Shown piece after piece: positions 1 through 10,157 of a stretch of 64,000 bases of DNA (position 1 is the stretch's first letter; every line of letters begins with the position of its first letter). This DNA comes from Streptomyces asiaticus (GTDB lineage: Bacteria > Actinomycetota > Actinomycetes > Streptomycetales > Streptomycetaceae), in contig NZ_JAGSHX010000006.1 of NCBI RefSeq assembly GCF_018138715.1, forward strand, positions 4,340,001 to 4,404,000. The letters are read 5' to 3'. The position numbers were made by a program, and so were the translations under genes. The notes beneath the pieces are model-generated. The model had not been told where the DNA came from. It was given only the letters and a program-made list of their open reading frames with translations, and made no database searches.

Positions 1-317
1 CTCATCGGTGGCCAGGAAGAGCTCGTCGGAGTCGGCGAGCAGTTCCTTGAGCTTCTTGACCTGGCTCTTCTTGTCAGCGTTGACCACATAGACGGGCTGG
101 AAGTCGTGCTCGACGTCCACGCCGAGCCGCCGGACCTCGCCGGTGTACTTGTCCGGGACCTCGGCCGCACCGTTCGGCAGGTCCCGGATGTGCCCGACGC
201 TGGCCTCGACCACGTAGCCCGGGCCGAGGTAGCCCTTGATCGTCTTCGCCTTGGCAGGCGACTCGACGATGACGAGTCGGCGGCCGCCTTGTGCGGTCTC
301 GCTGGTGGTCGGGGACA
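1..317 (-). CDS. topA: DNA topoisomerase I, N-terminal part (runs off window)
   Basis: Type IA topoisomerase that relaxes negative supercoils by single-strand passage. Only about the first 105 residues are in the window. The Toprim signature VESPAKAKTIKGYLG follows about 17 residues after the start, and the rest continues as in actinobacterial TopA (GHIRDLPNGAAEVP, then VNADKKSQVKKLKELLADSDE). The start is taken as TTG at 315-317, with a GGAGAG-type ribosome site 10 bases upstream. The active-site tyrosine lies outside the window. Identity is very sure from the Toprim block; the TTG start is an inference. Confidence 0.95.
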
Positions 318-527
318 ACTTGGCTCTTCTCTCCGGTCGACTCTCGGTGAACGGGCAGTGCCGTGCAGGTAACGCTCACGGCCTCCCTCTGCGGTGACGC
401 TGCGGAGTGTGACGGTACATCCCGCCCCCGTGTCAAACGGAAAAAGCCCGCAACGCCACTCGAACGGTAACCCGACAACCGTCCTGTCTGCCGCCCGGAC
501 CGGCACGAGGCAGCGTGGAAGGCCCTG
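318..527. other. topA upstream region
   Basis: The 210 bases between the topA start and the next gene on the same strand show no convincing coding frame. They should hold the topA promoter. No clear -10/-35 pair or strong hairpin was picked out by eye. Confidence 0.4.
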
Positions 528-725
528 TCAGGCGTAACCCAGGCACCAGATTCCGCCGCCGAGCGCGGCGATGCCGAAGAAGAGGGAGAGCACCGCGGAA
601 GCGACAGGACTCACACCGTGCGCGACGGGCACACGCTGCCTCAGGCGCGCCGCCGCCCACAGCAGCAGCGCGGCGCCGAACAACACGAATGCCGTTCCGG
701 CGAAGATCGCAGGTCCGCTCTCCAT
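528..725 (-). CDS. Small two-helix membrane protein
   Basis: A 65-residue protein starting MESGPAIFAGTAF. It is made of two hydrophobic stretches (about residues 7-25 and 43-62) joined by a short loop containing RLRQR, so it is a hairpin-type integral membrane protein. The ATG at 723-725 is chosen because the in-frame sequence upstream is Arg/Pro-rich and looks non-coding. It lies between topA and a methyltransferase, all on the minus strand. I do not recognise a function. Confidence 0.6.
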   Translation of the reverse strand: MESGPAIFAGTAFVLFGAALLLWAAARLRQRVPVAHGVSPVASAVLSLFFGIAALGGGIWCLGYA

Positions 726-930
726 GGCGGGAGCGTGGCACGGGCGCGAGGCGTGCGCGCGAACCCCGGGTGAACAGCGCGCGTCGCCCCGCCGGGCTCC
801 GTCCGAGCCCGCCCCGGGGTGGCCCCTTCGGCACCCCCGGCGGCAGCTTCCTGCCATACGGGGGCGCGAAGCAGAGGGCTGTACCACCGGCGCACGCCCC
901 CAGCGCACGTAGCGACGCGTTGCTCGTCGT

Positions 931-1012
931 GCCTTGTCGTGCCTTGTCGTGGCGTCTCTTGTCGTGTCTTGGCGTGGCCGTCCCTATGCCGTCATGGCAT
1001 CCCTATGCCGTC
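931..1012. repeat. Short direct repeats at the 3' end of the methyltransferase gene
   Basis: A perfect 10 bp tandem (GCCTTGTCGT at 931-940 and 941-950) is followed by degenerate copies. A 12 bp direct repeat CCCTATGCCGTC occurs at 982-993 and 1001-1012. The second pair straddles the methyltransferase stop codon (992-994), so the last codons of that gene lie inside the repeat. Confidence 0.7.
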
Positions 1013-2566
1013 GTCGCCGACCGGCCACAGAAAGCCCTGCTCGACCAGGAGCCGGATGGACTCGGGAGTGCGGTCGCGCAGCACCACCGGGTCCTCCCCG
1101 AGCAGCTGGGCGATGGCGTCCAGGATCCGGCCGGCGCTGAGTGTGCCGTCGCACACACCCGCGAAGCCCGCCCCGACCGTGTCCACCTTCGTCGCGCGCC
1201 GCATCCCCCGGTGCTGCCTGAGCACCACATGCTCGGGGTCCTCGGCCCCGGGCGGGCCCACCTGCTCCTGGACGACCTCGTCGGCGAGCCGGAAGTGGGC
1301 GGTCAGCAGCGCCGCGTCGTCATGCGTGCGCAGGAAGTCCTGCCGGTCGAAGTGGGCCATGACCTCGGCCCCCAGCGGCTGCTCGACCGGATGGGACCAC
1401 TCCTCCACGGCCACCGAGGGCCGGTCGGCGCCGGACTTGCGCAGGGTGATCCAGCCGAAGCCGACGGCCGTGGTCTTCCGCGCCTCGAACTCGTCCAGCC
1501 ACGCGTCGTAGCGCGCCGCGTACGCCTCGGGACCGGCCAGGTGCTCACCGGCGTCGCGCAGCCACAGCTCGGCGTACTGGGTGACGTCCTGCACCTCGCG
1601 CTGCACGATCCACGCGTCACAGCCGGGCGGGACCCAGGAGGCCAGCCGCTCGCGCCAGTCCTCCCCCTCGACGTGCTGCCAGTTCGCCAGCAGCTGACAC
1701 CAGCCGCCGTCGGCGAGGTGCCCGGCGGACCGCTGGACGAGGGTGCGGCACAGATCGTCCCCGGCCATCCCGCCCTCCCGGTAGACCAGCTCGCTGCCCT
1801 CCGGGGAGCGCGGGGAGATCACAAAGGGCGGGTTGGAGACGATCAGGTCGTACGTCTCGTCCCGGACCGGCTCGAACAGCGACCCCTCCCGCAGATCCGG
1901 CTCCGGCGCCCCGGACAGGGCGAGGGTCAGCCGGGCGATGGCCAGGGCGCGCGGATTGCGGTCCGTGGCGGTCACGCGGGTGGCGTGGCGGCCCGCGTGC
2001 AGCGCCTGGATGCCGGAACCGGTGCCGAGGTCGAGGACGCGGTCCACGGGCGCGGGCACGGTCAGACCGGCGAGCGTGGTGGACGCGCCGCCGACACCCA
2101 GGACGAGCCGGGAGCGGTCCTCACGGTCGCGCGCGCCGCCCGGGCCACCGATCCCCGCCGCGCCGCCGACCGCGCAGCCCAGGTCGGAGACGATCCACCA
2201 GTCCTGGCCCTCGGGCCCGCCGTAAGGCCGCACGTCCACGCTCGCGCGCACCTCGTCGCCGTCGCGCACCAGCCAGCCGTCGGCGAGGCAGTCCTCGGCG
2301 GGGAGGGCCGCGGCCGCCCGCCCGTACGCCACCGGGCGCTGGAGCAGGAAGAGCCGCACCAGGGTTTCCAGCGGGCCGCTCCCGGCCCGGGTGGCGCGCA
2401 GTGCCGGGACGGTCTCCCCGCGCGCCAGGGCCGTGTAGGCGGACGGGCCGAACAGGTCCAGCAGACCGTCGGCGGTGAAGGAGGCGGCCGACAGCGCCTC
2501 GCGCAGGCGGGCGGTGCGCTCGGGGTCGGCGGTGGGGAGGCGGAACGAGGGCTGGTGCGTACTCAC
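992..2566 (-). CDS. Class I SAM-dependent methyltransferase (NPPF type)
   Basis: A 524-residue protein. The SAM-binding motif DLGTGSGIQALHA is near residues 179-191. SNPPFVISPR near 244-253 is the catalytic loop of N-methyltransferases acting on adenine or on glutamine side chains. The first ~170 residues form a separate alpha-rich region of the kind found in actinobacterial DUF7059 methyltransferases. The GTG at 2564-2566 (VSTHQPSFRLP) is preferred because upstream residues look non-coding. It sits in a minus-strand run with topA. The substrate is unknown; similar proteins are often annotated as HemK-like or rRNA methylases, which the sequence alone cannot decide. Confidence 0.82.
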   Translation of the reverse strand: MSTHQPSFRLPTADPERTARLREALSAASFTADGLLDLFGPSAYTALARGETVPALRATRAGSGPLETLVRLFLLQRPVAYGRAAAALPAEDCLADGWLVRDGDEVRASVDVRPYGGPEGQDWWIVSDLGCAVGGAAGIGGPGGARDREDRSRLVLGVGGASTTLAGLTVPAPVDRVLDLGTGSGIQALHAGRHATRVTATDRNPRALAIARLTLALSGAPEPDLREGSLFEPVRDETYDLIVSNPPFVISPRSPEGSELVYREGGMAGDDLCRTLVQRSAGHLADGGWCQLLANWQHVEGEDWRERLASWVPPGCDAWIVQREVQDVTQYAELWLRDAGEHLAGPEAYAARYDAWLDEFEARKTTAVGFGWITLRKSGADRPSVAVEEWSHPVEQPLGAEVMAHFDRQDFLRTHDDAALLTAHFRLADEVVQEQVGPPGAEDPEHVVLRQHRGMRRATKVDTVGAGFAGVCDGTLSAGRILDAIAQLLGEDPVVLRDRTPESIRLLVEQGFLWPVGDDGIGMP

Positions 2567-2794
2567 GCCCCCATTGTCGGGGCAATCACCGACAGCGGGC
2601 GACGGCAGTCGGCATCGGGACGACATCGCCCGCGCCGACCGCGGTGACGGGCCGACAAAGGGCGCGCCAGGGGGCGGCGTTGGCCCCCTGGCGGCGGAAC
2701 TCCGGGACGGTCCACGTAAGGACTACGGGGACCGCCCGGAAGGACCACGAGGGCTACGGGGCTACGCGGGCCGACGGGGACCGCCCAGGACCGG

Positions 2795-3367
2795 CTAGGA
2801 CTGCGTCGTGGCGCCGCCGGCCGTCTTCGGCTTCTGGCAGCCGGGCTGCTTGGCCATCGCCGAGCCGACCTTGCCCTCCTGGAGCTTCTGTAGGGCCTGG
2901 TCACCCGACTTGCTGAGCTTGTCGAGCTCATCGGCGACGCCCGCGAGTCCCTGGGCGAACTTGGACTTGTCCGAGGTGTCCAGCTTGTCGATGGCCGACT
3001 TCAGCTTCGTGTACGACCCCGAGGTGGCGTTGAGCTCCTTGACCGCCTGCTTCTGGGTCTTGTCGCCGCTGTCCACGGGCGGCGGGCCCGCCTTGTTCAC
3101 GGCCTTGGCGAGTGCCCCGTAGGACTCGGAGATCTCCTGGAACGCCTTGGAGTCGGTCTGCTGGAGCTTCTTGGAGTCCTGCTCGTCGGCCGCGCCCTGG
3201 ATCGCGGTGTTGGCGCCCTGGATCTTCTTCAGCTGAGGCTGCACCTCGTCACAGACCGACTTGGCCCAGTCGTTGACCTTCTTGTCGTCGTCGCCGCCCC
3301 CGCAGCCGGTCAGCGCCAGTACGAGTGCCGCACCGCCGGACAGTGCAGCCACAAGCTTCTTGTTCAC
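2795..3367 (-). CDS. Secreted lipoprotein, Lys/Asp-rich small protein
   Basis: A 190-residue predicted lipoprotein. It begins VNKKLVAALSGGAALVLALTGCGGG: a positive n-region, a hydrophobic core and a lipobox LTGC, so the Cys near residue 22 should be lipidated. The rest is hydrophilic and helical, rich in K, D, S and Q, with two further Cys (CDEV and PGCQKPK) that could pair outside the cell. The GTG at 3365-3367 is preferred over an ATG 18 bases upstream because GGAAGGGA lies at proper spacing before it. Lone gene between a methyltransferase and hppA; no enzymatic motif is visible. Confidence 0.8.
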   Translation of the reverse strand: MNKKLVAALSGGAALVLALTGCGGGDDDKKVNDWAKSVCDEVQPQLKKIQGANTAIQGAADEQDSKKLQQTDSKAFQEISESYGALAKAVNKAGPPPVDSGDKTQKQAVKELNATSGSYTKLKSAIDKLDTSDKSKFAQGLAGVADELDKLSKSGDQALQKLQEGKVGSAMAKQPGCQKPKTAGGATTQS

Positions 3368-3605
3368 CGGATTGGTCCCTTCCATGGCTCTCGGCCCCGG
3401 AACATACACGTCCATCCGGCGAAGCCCACCGGGAGAGCGTCCCGTATGAATACCCTTAGGAGCATTTGCACCACGCTCATTGTGGACATGGCCTCATCGA
3501 GCGGATGGCGCATCGCGGGCAGGGGAGCGGGCGGACGATGTGCCGTCGCACACCGCCCGCCCGCATGTCGCGGGGGCCTTCCCGGCCCCCTGGCCCCCTC
3601 GTGGG

Positions 3606-6044
3606 CTAGGACACCACCGCCGCGTCGGCTGACTTCGCCACGTGCTCGGAGTTGTCTTCGTCACCTACGGCGATTCCGCGCCGCTTGGAGATGTAGACGG
3701 CGGTCACGATGATCACGACGGCGGTCACCGCGACGACCGCGCGCAGCCCCGGGCTGGCGTTGTCCCCGTAGGAGAACTTGACCACCGCGGGGGCGATCAG
3801 CAGCGCCACCAGGTTCATCACCTTCAGCAGCGGGTTGATCGCGGGACCGGCGGTGTCCTTGAAGGGATCGCCGACCGTGTCGCCGATCACCGTCGCGGCA
3901 TGGGCCTCGCTCCCCTTGCCGCCGTGGTGACCGTCCTCGACCAGCTTCTTGGCGTTGTCCCAGGCGCCGCCGGAGTTGGCGAGGAAGACGGCCATCAGCG
4001 TGCCGGTGCCGATCGCGCCCGCCAGGAACGAGCCGAGCGCGCCGACCCCGAAGGTGAAGCCGACGGCGATCGGCGCCATGACGGCGAGCAGACCCGGTGT
4101 GGCCAGCTCGCGCAGCGCGTCCTTGGTGCAGATGTCGACGACCCGGCCGTACTCGGGCTTCTCGGTGTAGTTCATGATCCCGGGCTTCTCGCGGAACTGC
4201 CGCCGCACCTCGAAGACCACCGCACCGGCCGAACGCGACACCGCGTTGATCGCCAACCCGGAGAAGAGGAAGACGACGGCGGCGCCGAGGACGAGGCCCA
4301 CGAGGTTGTTGGGCTGCGAGATGTCCAGGTTCAGATTCATCTCTCCGGCCACGGAGGTGTGCACGTCGCTCACCGCCTCGGCGATGGCGTCGCGGTACGA
4401 GCCGAAGAGCGCGGCCGCCGCGAGCACCGCCGTGGCGATGGCGATGCCCTTGGTGATCGCCTTGGTGGTGTTGCCGACCGCGTCCAGGTCGGTGAGCACC
4501 TGCGCGCCCGCGCCCTCGACATCGCCGGACATCTCGGCGATGCCCTGGGCGTTGTCGGAGACCGGGCCGAAGGTGTCCATGGCGACGATCACACCGACCG
4601 TGGTGAGCAGACCGGTACCGGCGAGCGCCACGGCGAACAGCGCCAGCATGATCGAACTGCCGCCGAGCAGGAAGGCGCCGTAGACGCTCAGCCCGATCAG
4701 CACCGCCGAGTAGACGGCGGACTCCAGACCCAGCGAGATACCGGAGAGCACCACGGTGGCCGGGCCGGTCAGCGAGGTCTTGCCGACGTCCCGCACCGGG
4801 CGCCGGGTGGTCTCGGTGAAGTAGCCCGTGAGCTGCTGGATGAGCGCGGCCAGCACGATGCCGACGGCGACCGCGACGAGCGCGAGCACCCGCGGATCAC
4901 CGCTGTGGCCGAGGATCTCGCGGTTGGTGACACCGTCGAGGTCCGCGTAGCTGGACGGCAGATAGGCGAAGACCGCGATCGCCACCAGCGCCATCGAGAT
5001 CACGGCGGAGATGAAGAAGCCCCGGTTGATGGCGCTCATCCCGCTGCGGTCGGCGCGGCGCGGAGCCACGGCGAAGATCCCGATCATGGCGGTGACCACG
5101 CCGATGGCCGGGACGAGCAGTGGGAAGGCCAGCCCGGAGTCGCCGAAGGCCGCCTTGCCGAGGATCAGCGCGGCCACCAGGGTGACGGCGTACGACTCGA
5201 AGAGGTCGGCGGCCATACCGGCGCAGTCCCCGACGTTGTCGCCAACGTTGTCCGCGATGGTCGCGGCGTTGCGCGGATCGTCCTCGGGGATGCCCTTCTC
5301 GACCTTGCCGACGAGGTCGGCGCCGACGTCGGCGGCCTTGGTGAAGATGCCGCCGCCGACCCTCATGAACATCGCGATCAGCGCGGCGCCGAGCCCGAAG
5401 CCCTCCAGCACCTTGGGCGCGTCGGCCGCGTAGACCAGCACCACGCAGGAGGCGCCCAGCAGTCCGAGGCCCACGGTGAACATTCCCACCACACCGCCGG
5501 TACGGAATGCGATCTTCATTGCCTTGTGCGAGACGGCCGTGAGATCCACGCTCGGCTTACCGGGCGCGGAAGCGGCCGAATCGCCATTGACGGGTGTGGT
5601 GGGGGGCTCGGGGGTGGCTTCACGGGCGGCGGCGGCGACGCGCACATTGCTGCGCACCGCGAGCCACATCCCGATATAGCCGGTCGCCGCCGAGAATGCC
5701 GCACCGATCAGAAAGAACACCGAACGCCCGATGCGCTGCGCCCAGTCGTCCGCCGGCAACAGCATGAGCAGGAAGAACACCACCACGGCGAATCCACCGA
5801 GGGTGCGCAGCTGCCGGGCCAGATAGGCATTGGCGCCTTCCTGAACGGCTTCGGCGATCTTCTTCATACTGTCCGTGCCCTCGCCGGCCGCGAGGACTTG
5901 TCGTACCAGCACCACCGCGACCGCGAGCGCCGCGATCGCGACGGCGGCGATCACCAGCACGATCACACGGTTGTCGTCGGTCAGCTCTGCGGCGGCCAGG
6001 GTTGGGGTGAGGTCCAGCTGATGAGGGGTGAGAGGCCCCGCCAT
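3606..6044 (-). CDS. hppA: Membrane-bound proton-translocating pyrophosphatase
   Basis: Hydrolyses cytosolic pyrophosphate and uses the energy to pump protons across the membrane. The 812 residues fit the actinobacterial family, with about 16 membrane segments. The substrate-binding signature DVGADLVGKVEKGIPEDD starts near residue 239, followed by DNVGDNVGDCAGMAAD (265-280). GNTTKA at 524-529 has Lys where K+-dependent enzymes have Ala, so this is the K+-independent class. A non-conserved Pro/Ala/Ser-rich loop occupies about residues 143-166. The ATG start is backed by AAGGAGG eight to nine bases upstream. The gene is preceded by an unusually long non-coding region. Confidence 0.97.
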   Translation of the reverse strand: MAGPLTPHQLDLTPTLAAAELTDDNRVIVLVIAAVAIAALAVAVVLVRQVLAAGEGTDSMKKIAEAVQEGANAYLARQLRTLGGFAVVVFFLLMLLPADDWAQRIGRSVFFLIGAAFSAATGYIGMWLAVRSNVRVAAAAREATPEPPTTPVNGDSAASAPGKPSVDLTAVSHKAMKIAFRTGGVVGMFTVGLGLLGASCVVLVYAADAPKVLEGFGLGAALIAMFMRVGGGIFTKAADVGADLVGKVEKGIPEDDPRNAATIADNVGDNVGDCAGMAADLFESYAVTLVAALILGKAAFGDSGLAFPLLVPAIGVVTAMIGIFAVAPRRADRSGMSAINRGFFISAVISMALVAIAVFAYLPSSYADLDGVTNREILGHSGDPRVLALVAVAVGIVLAALIQQLTGYFTETTRRPVRDVGKTSLTGPATVVLSGISLGLESAVYSAVLIGLSVYGAFLLGGSSIMLALFAVALAGTGLLTTVGVIVAMDTFGPVSDNAQGIAEMSGDVEGAGAQVLTDLDAVGNTTKAITKGIAIATAVLAAAALFGSYRDAIAEAVSDVHTSVAGEMNLNLDISQPNNLVGLVLGAAVVFLFSGLAINAVSRSAGAVVFEVRRQFREKPGIMNYTEKPEYGRVVDICTKDALRELATPGLLAVMAPIAVGFTFGVGALGSFLAGAIGTGTLMAVFLANSGGAWDNAKKLVEDGHHGGKGSEAHAATVIGDTVGDPFKDTAGPAINPLLKVMNLVALLIAPAVVKFSYGDNASPGLRAVVAVTAVVIIVTAVYISKRRGIAVGDEDNSEHVAKSADAAVVS

Positions 6045-6780
6045 TCGTCCTCCTTGACGTTTGGCACATGGGCGCGCAGCAGTTCTGCGACCGCAGAAGA
6101 GCCGCCGCGCTCAGGCGTCCTGAGCTCGAGATGTGGACGGATTGTAGGGAGCGTCACACGATCAAAACAGGGCGCCGGAAAGGGAATTCCCCCGCACCAG
6201 CGAAGATCAATAGGTTTGGCGGTACGAATTCCTTCGGAAGAAGGAAGGTCGACAATTCGATGACGGATGTAAAGTGATCGCCATAAATGATCTATATGGA
6301 CGATCTCAATGGCGATCTTGCGACGATCGCGTGGCACTGAGAAAAGCGCTGTTCAGAGCGTACGCCCGAGATCGAAAAAGCGCGCGCCGAGAGATGCGCC
6401 GTGGGGCGCGCCGGGGCGCGCCGGGACGGCGCCGCCGAGCGGGCGCGGGCACGCCGACAGCCGGACCGGCGATCTTGAAACGGCCGGTCCGGTGGTCCGG
6501 AAGATCGGGCGAGGGATGACGGGCGAATGACCCCGCGAGGGGCCCGATTCAGCGGTCAGGACGAGTCCAGGCCGACACCGGGGCCCCGGGGCGAGGCGAG
6601 AGGCCCGGCCCGCCGGGGCAGGGCCCGAACCGGCGAGAACAGGCCCCGGTCCGACGACACGGCCCGATCCGACGACACGGCCCGATCCGACGACACGGGA
6701 CGGTCCGGCGACATGGCCCGAAACCGGTACGGGCGGAACCCGGATCGGTGGGCCAGGCCCGCCGAAGGTCTTGGCTCGGG
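6045..6780. other. Long non-coding spacer between hppA and the bldG locus
   Basis: These 736 bases contain no frame with family resemblance or sensible codon use. The half next to hppA (about 6130-6330) is clearly AT-richer than the surroundings and is the likely hppA promoter/leader zone. The other half is very GC-rich and holds four 18 bp tandem repeats. The 3' end of the bldG operon transcript must also end here. Confidence 0.5.
6650..6721. repeat. 18 bp tandem repeat, four copies
   Basis: The unit TCCGACGACACGGCCCGA occurs exactly at 6650-6667 and 6668-6685. Two diverged copies follow at 6686-6703 and 6704-6721. The array lies in the non-coding spacer about 60 bases downstream of the anti-sigma gene stop. 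Confidence 0.85.
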
Positions 6781-7209
6781 CTAGGACACCAGAGGCTGGG
6801 GCGCGGTCGGCCAGCTCATCCGGATCACTCCACCGGTCTCGCTGGTCGTCACCTCGACATCGTCGACGAGCCCGCTGATGACGGCGAGACCCATCTCGTC
6901 CTCGCCCTCGGCCTCGTCGTCCGCCTCCGGGTGGGAGCCGGGCGCCAGGGCGGCCGAGGTCGGGGATTCGTCACCGACCTCGATGGAGAACTTCTTCTCC
7001 TCCTCGGTCAGGATCACCCGCACCGGTGCCTCCACCCCATTGCTCAGGTGGAGCCCGACCGCGCGTGTGCAGGCCTCACCGACCGCGAGCCGCACCTCGT
7101 CGAGCACGGCCTCATCCACCCCCGCCCGGCGCGCCACGGCCGCCGCGACAAGACGAGCGGTCCTGACGTGCTCGGGCAGCGCGCTGAAGCGGAGTTCGAC
7201 GGTGGCCAT
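6781..7209 (-). CDS. Anti-sigma factor kinase-like protein, partner of BldG (SCO3548-like)
   Basis: A 142-residue GHKL-fold protein of the RsbW/SpoIIAB type. The N-box helix EVRLAVGEACTRAV is near residues 38-51 and a G-box-like segment DEMGLAVISGLVDDVEV is near 104-120, with an acidic insert (about 90-104) between them. In S. coelicolor the gene directly downstream of bldG encodes such an anti-sigma factor, which binds BldG. Here it follows bldG by about 90 bases on the same strand, fitting co-transcription. The ATG at 7207-7209 is preceded by GAGGGGG. Its target sigma factor cannot be read from the sequence. Confidence 0.88.
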   Translation of the reverse strand: MATVELRFSALPEHVRTARLVAAAVARRAGVDEAVLDEVRLAVGEACTRAVGLHLSNGVEAPVRVILTEEEKKFSIEVGDESPTSAALAPGSHPEADDEAEGEDEMGLAVISGLVDDVEVTTSETGGVIRMSWPTAPQPLVS

Positions 7210-7301
7210 GCCATCCCCCTCGGGCGTATGGGCGTGCGTATGGGGAGGGCCGGGCGAGCGCCGCCCGGAACCCCCTTCTGTGTCTTCCTTCGGCGATCTT
7301 G

Positions 7302-7643
7302 TCAGTCGGTCGCCGCGACAGCGTCCTCGACCGAGGTGTGAATCGGGAACACCTTGGTCAGGCCGGTGATGCGGAAGATCTTCAGAATGCGCTCCTGGTT
7401 GCAGACCAGGCGCAGCGAGCCCTCGTGGGCCCGCACTCGCTTGAGCCCGCCGACGAGCACGCCGAGTCCGGTGGAGTCGAGAAAGTCGACGCCCTCCATG
7501 TCGACGACCAGGTGGTAGTTGCCGTCGTTGACAAGCTCGACCAGCTGCTCGCGCAGCTTGGGCGCGGTGTATACATCAATCTCGCCACCGACCTCGACGA
7601 CCGTGCGGTCATCGACGGTCCGAGTCGACAGGGACAGGTCCAC
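7302..7643 (-). CDS. bldG: Anti-anti-sigma factor BldG
   Basis: A 113-residue STAS-domain protein needed in Streptomyces for aerial hyphae and antibiotic production. It acts by partner switching with anti-sigma factors. The phosphorylation site is visible as [10 protein letters not shown], with the conserved serine at residue 57. Length and sequence match S. coelicolor BldG closely when translation starts at GTG 7641-7643, which has a GGAGG site at proper spacing; longer in-frame starts upstream would add unrelated residues. The helicase gene runs divergently, so the bldG promoters probably lie within or just before the helicase 5' end. Confidence 0.96.
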   Translation of the reverse strand: MDLSLSTRTVDDRTVVEVGGEIDVYTAPKLREQLVELVNDGNYHLVVDMEGVDFLDSTGLGVLVGGLKRVRAHEGSLRLVCNQERILKIFRITGLTKVFPIHTSVEDAVAATD

Positions 7644-7697
7644 GGATCCTCCAGCACCTTGCATCGAGCGGTCGCCCCCCATGGATCGGCAGCCGCG

Positions 7698-10154
7698 ATG
7701 GCATTCAATCACTTACCAGCAGGCGTGCACGACGCCTTGAGACCATTGTCCGTCAGACCAGTGACACACTCGGTGTCGATGGCCGACAACCAAATCCCGC
7801 GGCAGGCGGGCATACGCCCCTCACCCCGGGCCGTCCTCGGCCGGTTGAGCACGGGGGCGAGCCGGAGCACGCGCATCACTCATACGGAGCACTTGCCCCC
7901 GCGCCCGGGAACCCATGCCGACTGGCCCTCGGCGATCCGGCCGGAGGTGATCAACGCCATTCGCGCGGTCGGCATCGATCGCCCCTGGGTCCACCAGGCG
8001 CGCACGGCCGAACACGCGCTGCGCGGCGAATCGGTGGTCGTGGCCACCGGAACTGCCTCCGGCAAGTCCCTCGCCTATCTGGCCCCTGTCCTCAGCACCC
8101 TGCTGGACGGCTCGGAGGAGCCCAGCGGCCGGGGGACGACCGCCCTGTACCTCTCCCCCACCAAGGCGCTGGCCGCCGATCAGCGGCGCGCGGTGGCCGA
8201 CCTCACCGCCCCGCTGGGCACCGGCATCCGGGCAGCGGTCTACGACGGCGACACGCCCGTCGAGGAGCGCGAGTGGGTGCGGCAGTACGCGAACTACGTA
8301 CTCACCAACCCCGACATGCTCCACCGGGGCATCCTGCCCGGCCACCCCAGATGGTCCTCCTTCCTGCGCGCGCTGCGCTATGTGGTGATCGACGAGTGCC
8401 ACACCTACCGGGGTGTCTTCGGCTCCCATGTGGCCCAGGTGCTGCGCAGGCTGCGCCGCGTCTGCGCCCGCTACGGCTCCTCGCCCGTGTTCCTGCTCGC
8501 CTCGGCCACCGCCTCCGATCCGGCGGTCGCCGCGGGCCGGCTGACCGGCGTGCCCGTGGTGGAGATCACCGAGGACGGCTCGCCCTGCGGCGAGGTCGTC
8601 TTCGCCCTCTGGGAGCCGCCACTGACCGAGCTCCACGGCGAGCAGGGCGCCCCGGTGCGGCGCACGGCCACGGCCGAGTCCGCGGACCTGCTCACCGACC
8701 TGGCCGTCCAGGGCGTCCGTACGGTCACCTTCGTACGCTCCCGGCGGGGCGCGGAGCTCATCGCGCTCATCGCCCAGGAGCGGCTCGCGGAGGTGGACCG
8801 CTCGCTGCCGAACCGGATCGCCGCCTATCGGGGCGGCTATCTCCCCGAGGAGCGCCGCGCCCTGGAGAAGGCCCTGCACTCCGGTGAGCTGCTGGGGCTC
8901 GCCGCGACCACCGCCCTGGAGCTGGGGATGGACATCGCCGGGCTGGACGCCGTGGTCGTGGCGGGCTATCCCGGCACCCGCGCCTCCCTGTGGCAGCAGG
9001 CGGGGCGGGCCGGGCGCACCGGCGAAGGGGCCCTCGCGATCCTGGTCGCCCGGGACGACCCGCTGGACACCTATCTCGTCCATCACCCGGACGCCCTCTT
9101 CCGGCAGCCGGTGGAGTCCACCGTCCTGGACCCGGACAACCCTTATGTCCTCGCACCGCATCTGTGCGCCGCCGCGGCCGAGCTTCCGCTCACCGAGCCC
9201 GACCTGGAGCTCTTCGGGCCCGCCACGGAGGAGCTGATGCCGCAGCTGGAGCAGCGCAAGCTGCTGCGCCGCCGGGCGAAGGCCTGGCACTGGACCCGCC
9301 GTGAGCGCGCCGCCGACCTCACCGACATCCGCGGGGCGGGTGGCAGCCCGGTCCAGGTCGTGGAGGCGGCCACCGGGCGGCTGCTGGGCACCGTGGACGC
9401 CGCGGCGGCCCACACCACCGTCCACGAGGGCGCCGTCCACCTCCACCAGGGCCGGAGCTATCTCGTCAAACAGCTCGACCTCGACGACTCGGTCGCCCTG
9501 GTGGAGGAGGCCACTCCGCCCTACTCGACCACGGCCCGCGACACCACGGCGATCTCCATCCTGGAGACCACCACCGAGATCCCCTGGGGGGACGCGCGGC
9601 TGTGCTTCGGCTCCGTCGAGGTCACCAACCAGGTGGTCTCCTTCCTGCGCCGCAAGCTGATCACCGGCGAGGTCCTCGGCGAGTCCAAGCTGGACCTTCC
9701 GCCGCGCACCCTGCGCACCCGGGCGGTGTGGTGGACGGTGACCGACGACCAGCTCGAGGAGGCCCGGGTGCACCCCCAGGCCCTCGGCGGCGCCCTGCAC
9801 GCCGCCGAGCACGCCTCGATCGGCATCCTGCCGCTCTTCGCCACCTGTGACCGCTGGGACATCGGTGGGGTGTCCATCCCGCTGCACCCCGACACGCTGC
9901 TGCCCACCGTCTTCGTCTACGACGGGCATCCGGGTGGCGCGGGCTTCGCCGAGCGCGCCTTCCACACGGCCGCCCGCTGGCTGGCGGCCACCCGTGAGGC
10001 GATCGCCGTGTGCGAGTGCGAGGCGGGATGCCCGTCCTGCATCCAGTCGCCCAAGTGCGGGAACGGCAACGACCCGCTGGACAAGAAGGCCGCCATCCGC
10101 CTGCTGACCACCCTGCTCGCCGGCGCCCCGGAGCAACCGCCGACCACCGAGTGA
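7698..10154 (+). CDS. DEXH-box helicase with C-terminal DUF1998 (MrfA/YprA-like)
   Basis: An SF2 helicase of about 818 residues. Walker A TGTASGKS lies near residue 115, the DEXH box is DECH near 232 and motif III is SATAS. The C-terminal half ends with a four-cysteine cluster [16 protein letters not shown], typical of the MrfA/YprA family, whose Bacillus member works in mitomycin-damage repair. The ATG at 7698 is chosen because the residues after it ([14 protein letters not shown]) look coding; an ATG at 7779 is the alternative. Divergent to bldG, with its 3' end abutting the tad operon, as in the mycobacterial helicase/secretion neighbourhood. Confidence 0.9.
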   Translation: MAFNHLPAGVHDALRPLSVRPVTHSVSMADNQIPRQAGIRPSPRAVLGRLSTGASRSTRITHTEHLPPRPGTHADWPSAIRPEVINAIRAVGIDRPWVHQARTAEHALRGESVVVATGTASGKSLAYLAPVLSTLLDGSEEPSGRGTTALYLSPTKALAADQRRAVADLTAPLGTGIRAAVYDGDTPVEEREWVRQYANYVLTNPDMLHRGILPGHPRWSSFLRALRYVVIDECHTYRGVFGSHVAQVLRRLRRVCARYGSSPVFLLASATASDPAVAAGRLTGVPVVEITEDGSPCGEVVFALWEPPLTELHGEQGAPVRRTATAESADLLTDLAVQGVRTVTFVRSRRGAELIALIAQERLAEVDRSLPNRIAAYRGGYLPEERRALEKALHSGELLGLAATTALELGMDIAGLDAVVVAGYPGTRASLWQQAGRAGRTGEGALAILVARDDPLDTYLVHHPDALFRQPVESTVLDPDNPYVLAPHLCAAAAELPLTEPDLELFGPATEELMPQLEQRKLLRRRAKAWHWTRRERAADLTDIRGAGGSPVQVVEAATGRLLGTVDAAAAHTTVHEGAVHLHQGRSYLVKQLDLDDSVALVEEATPPYSTTARDTTAISILETTTEIPWGDARLCFGSVEVTNQVVSFLRRKLITGEVLGESKLDLPPRTLRTRAVWWTVTDDQLEEARVHPQALGGALHAAEHASIGILPLFATCDRWDIGGVSIPLHPDTLLPTVFVYDGHPGGAGFAERAFHTAARWLAATREAIAVCECEAGCPSCIQSPKCGNGNDPLDKKAAIRLLTTLLAGAPEQPPTTE

Positions 10155-10157
10155 GCG

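Noticed and set aside
3642..6263. Long plus-strand frame opposite hppA (873 codons)
   Set aside because: It is the antisense of a well-conserved membrane protein, its product is His/Asp/Arg/Gly-rich without any domain, and such shadows are common in high-GC DNA.
7821..10157. Extension of the TadE-like frame antisense to the whole helicase
   Set aside because: Only the first ~150 residues look like a protein; the rest mirrors helicase codons. It is reported as a missing-stop oddity instead.
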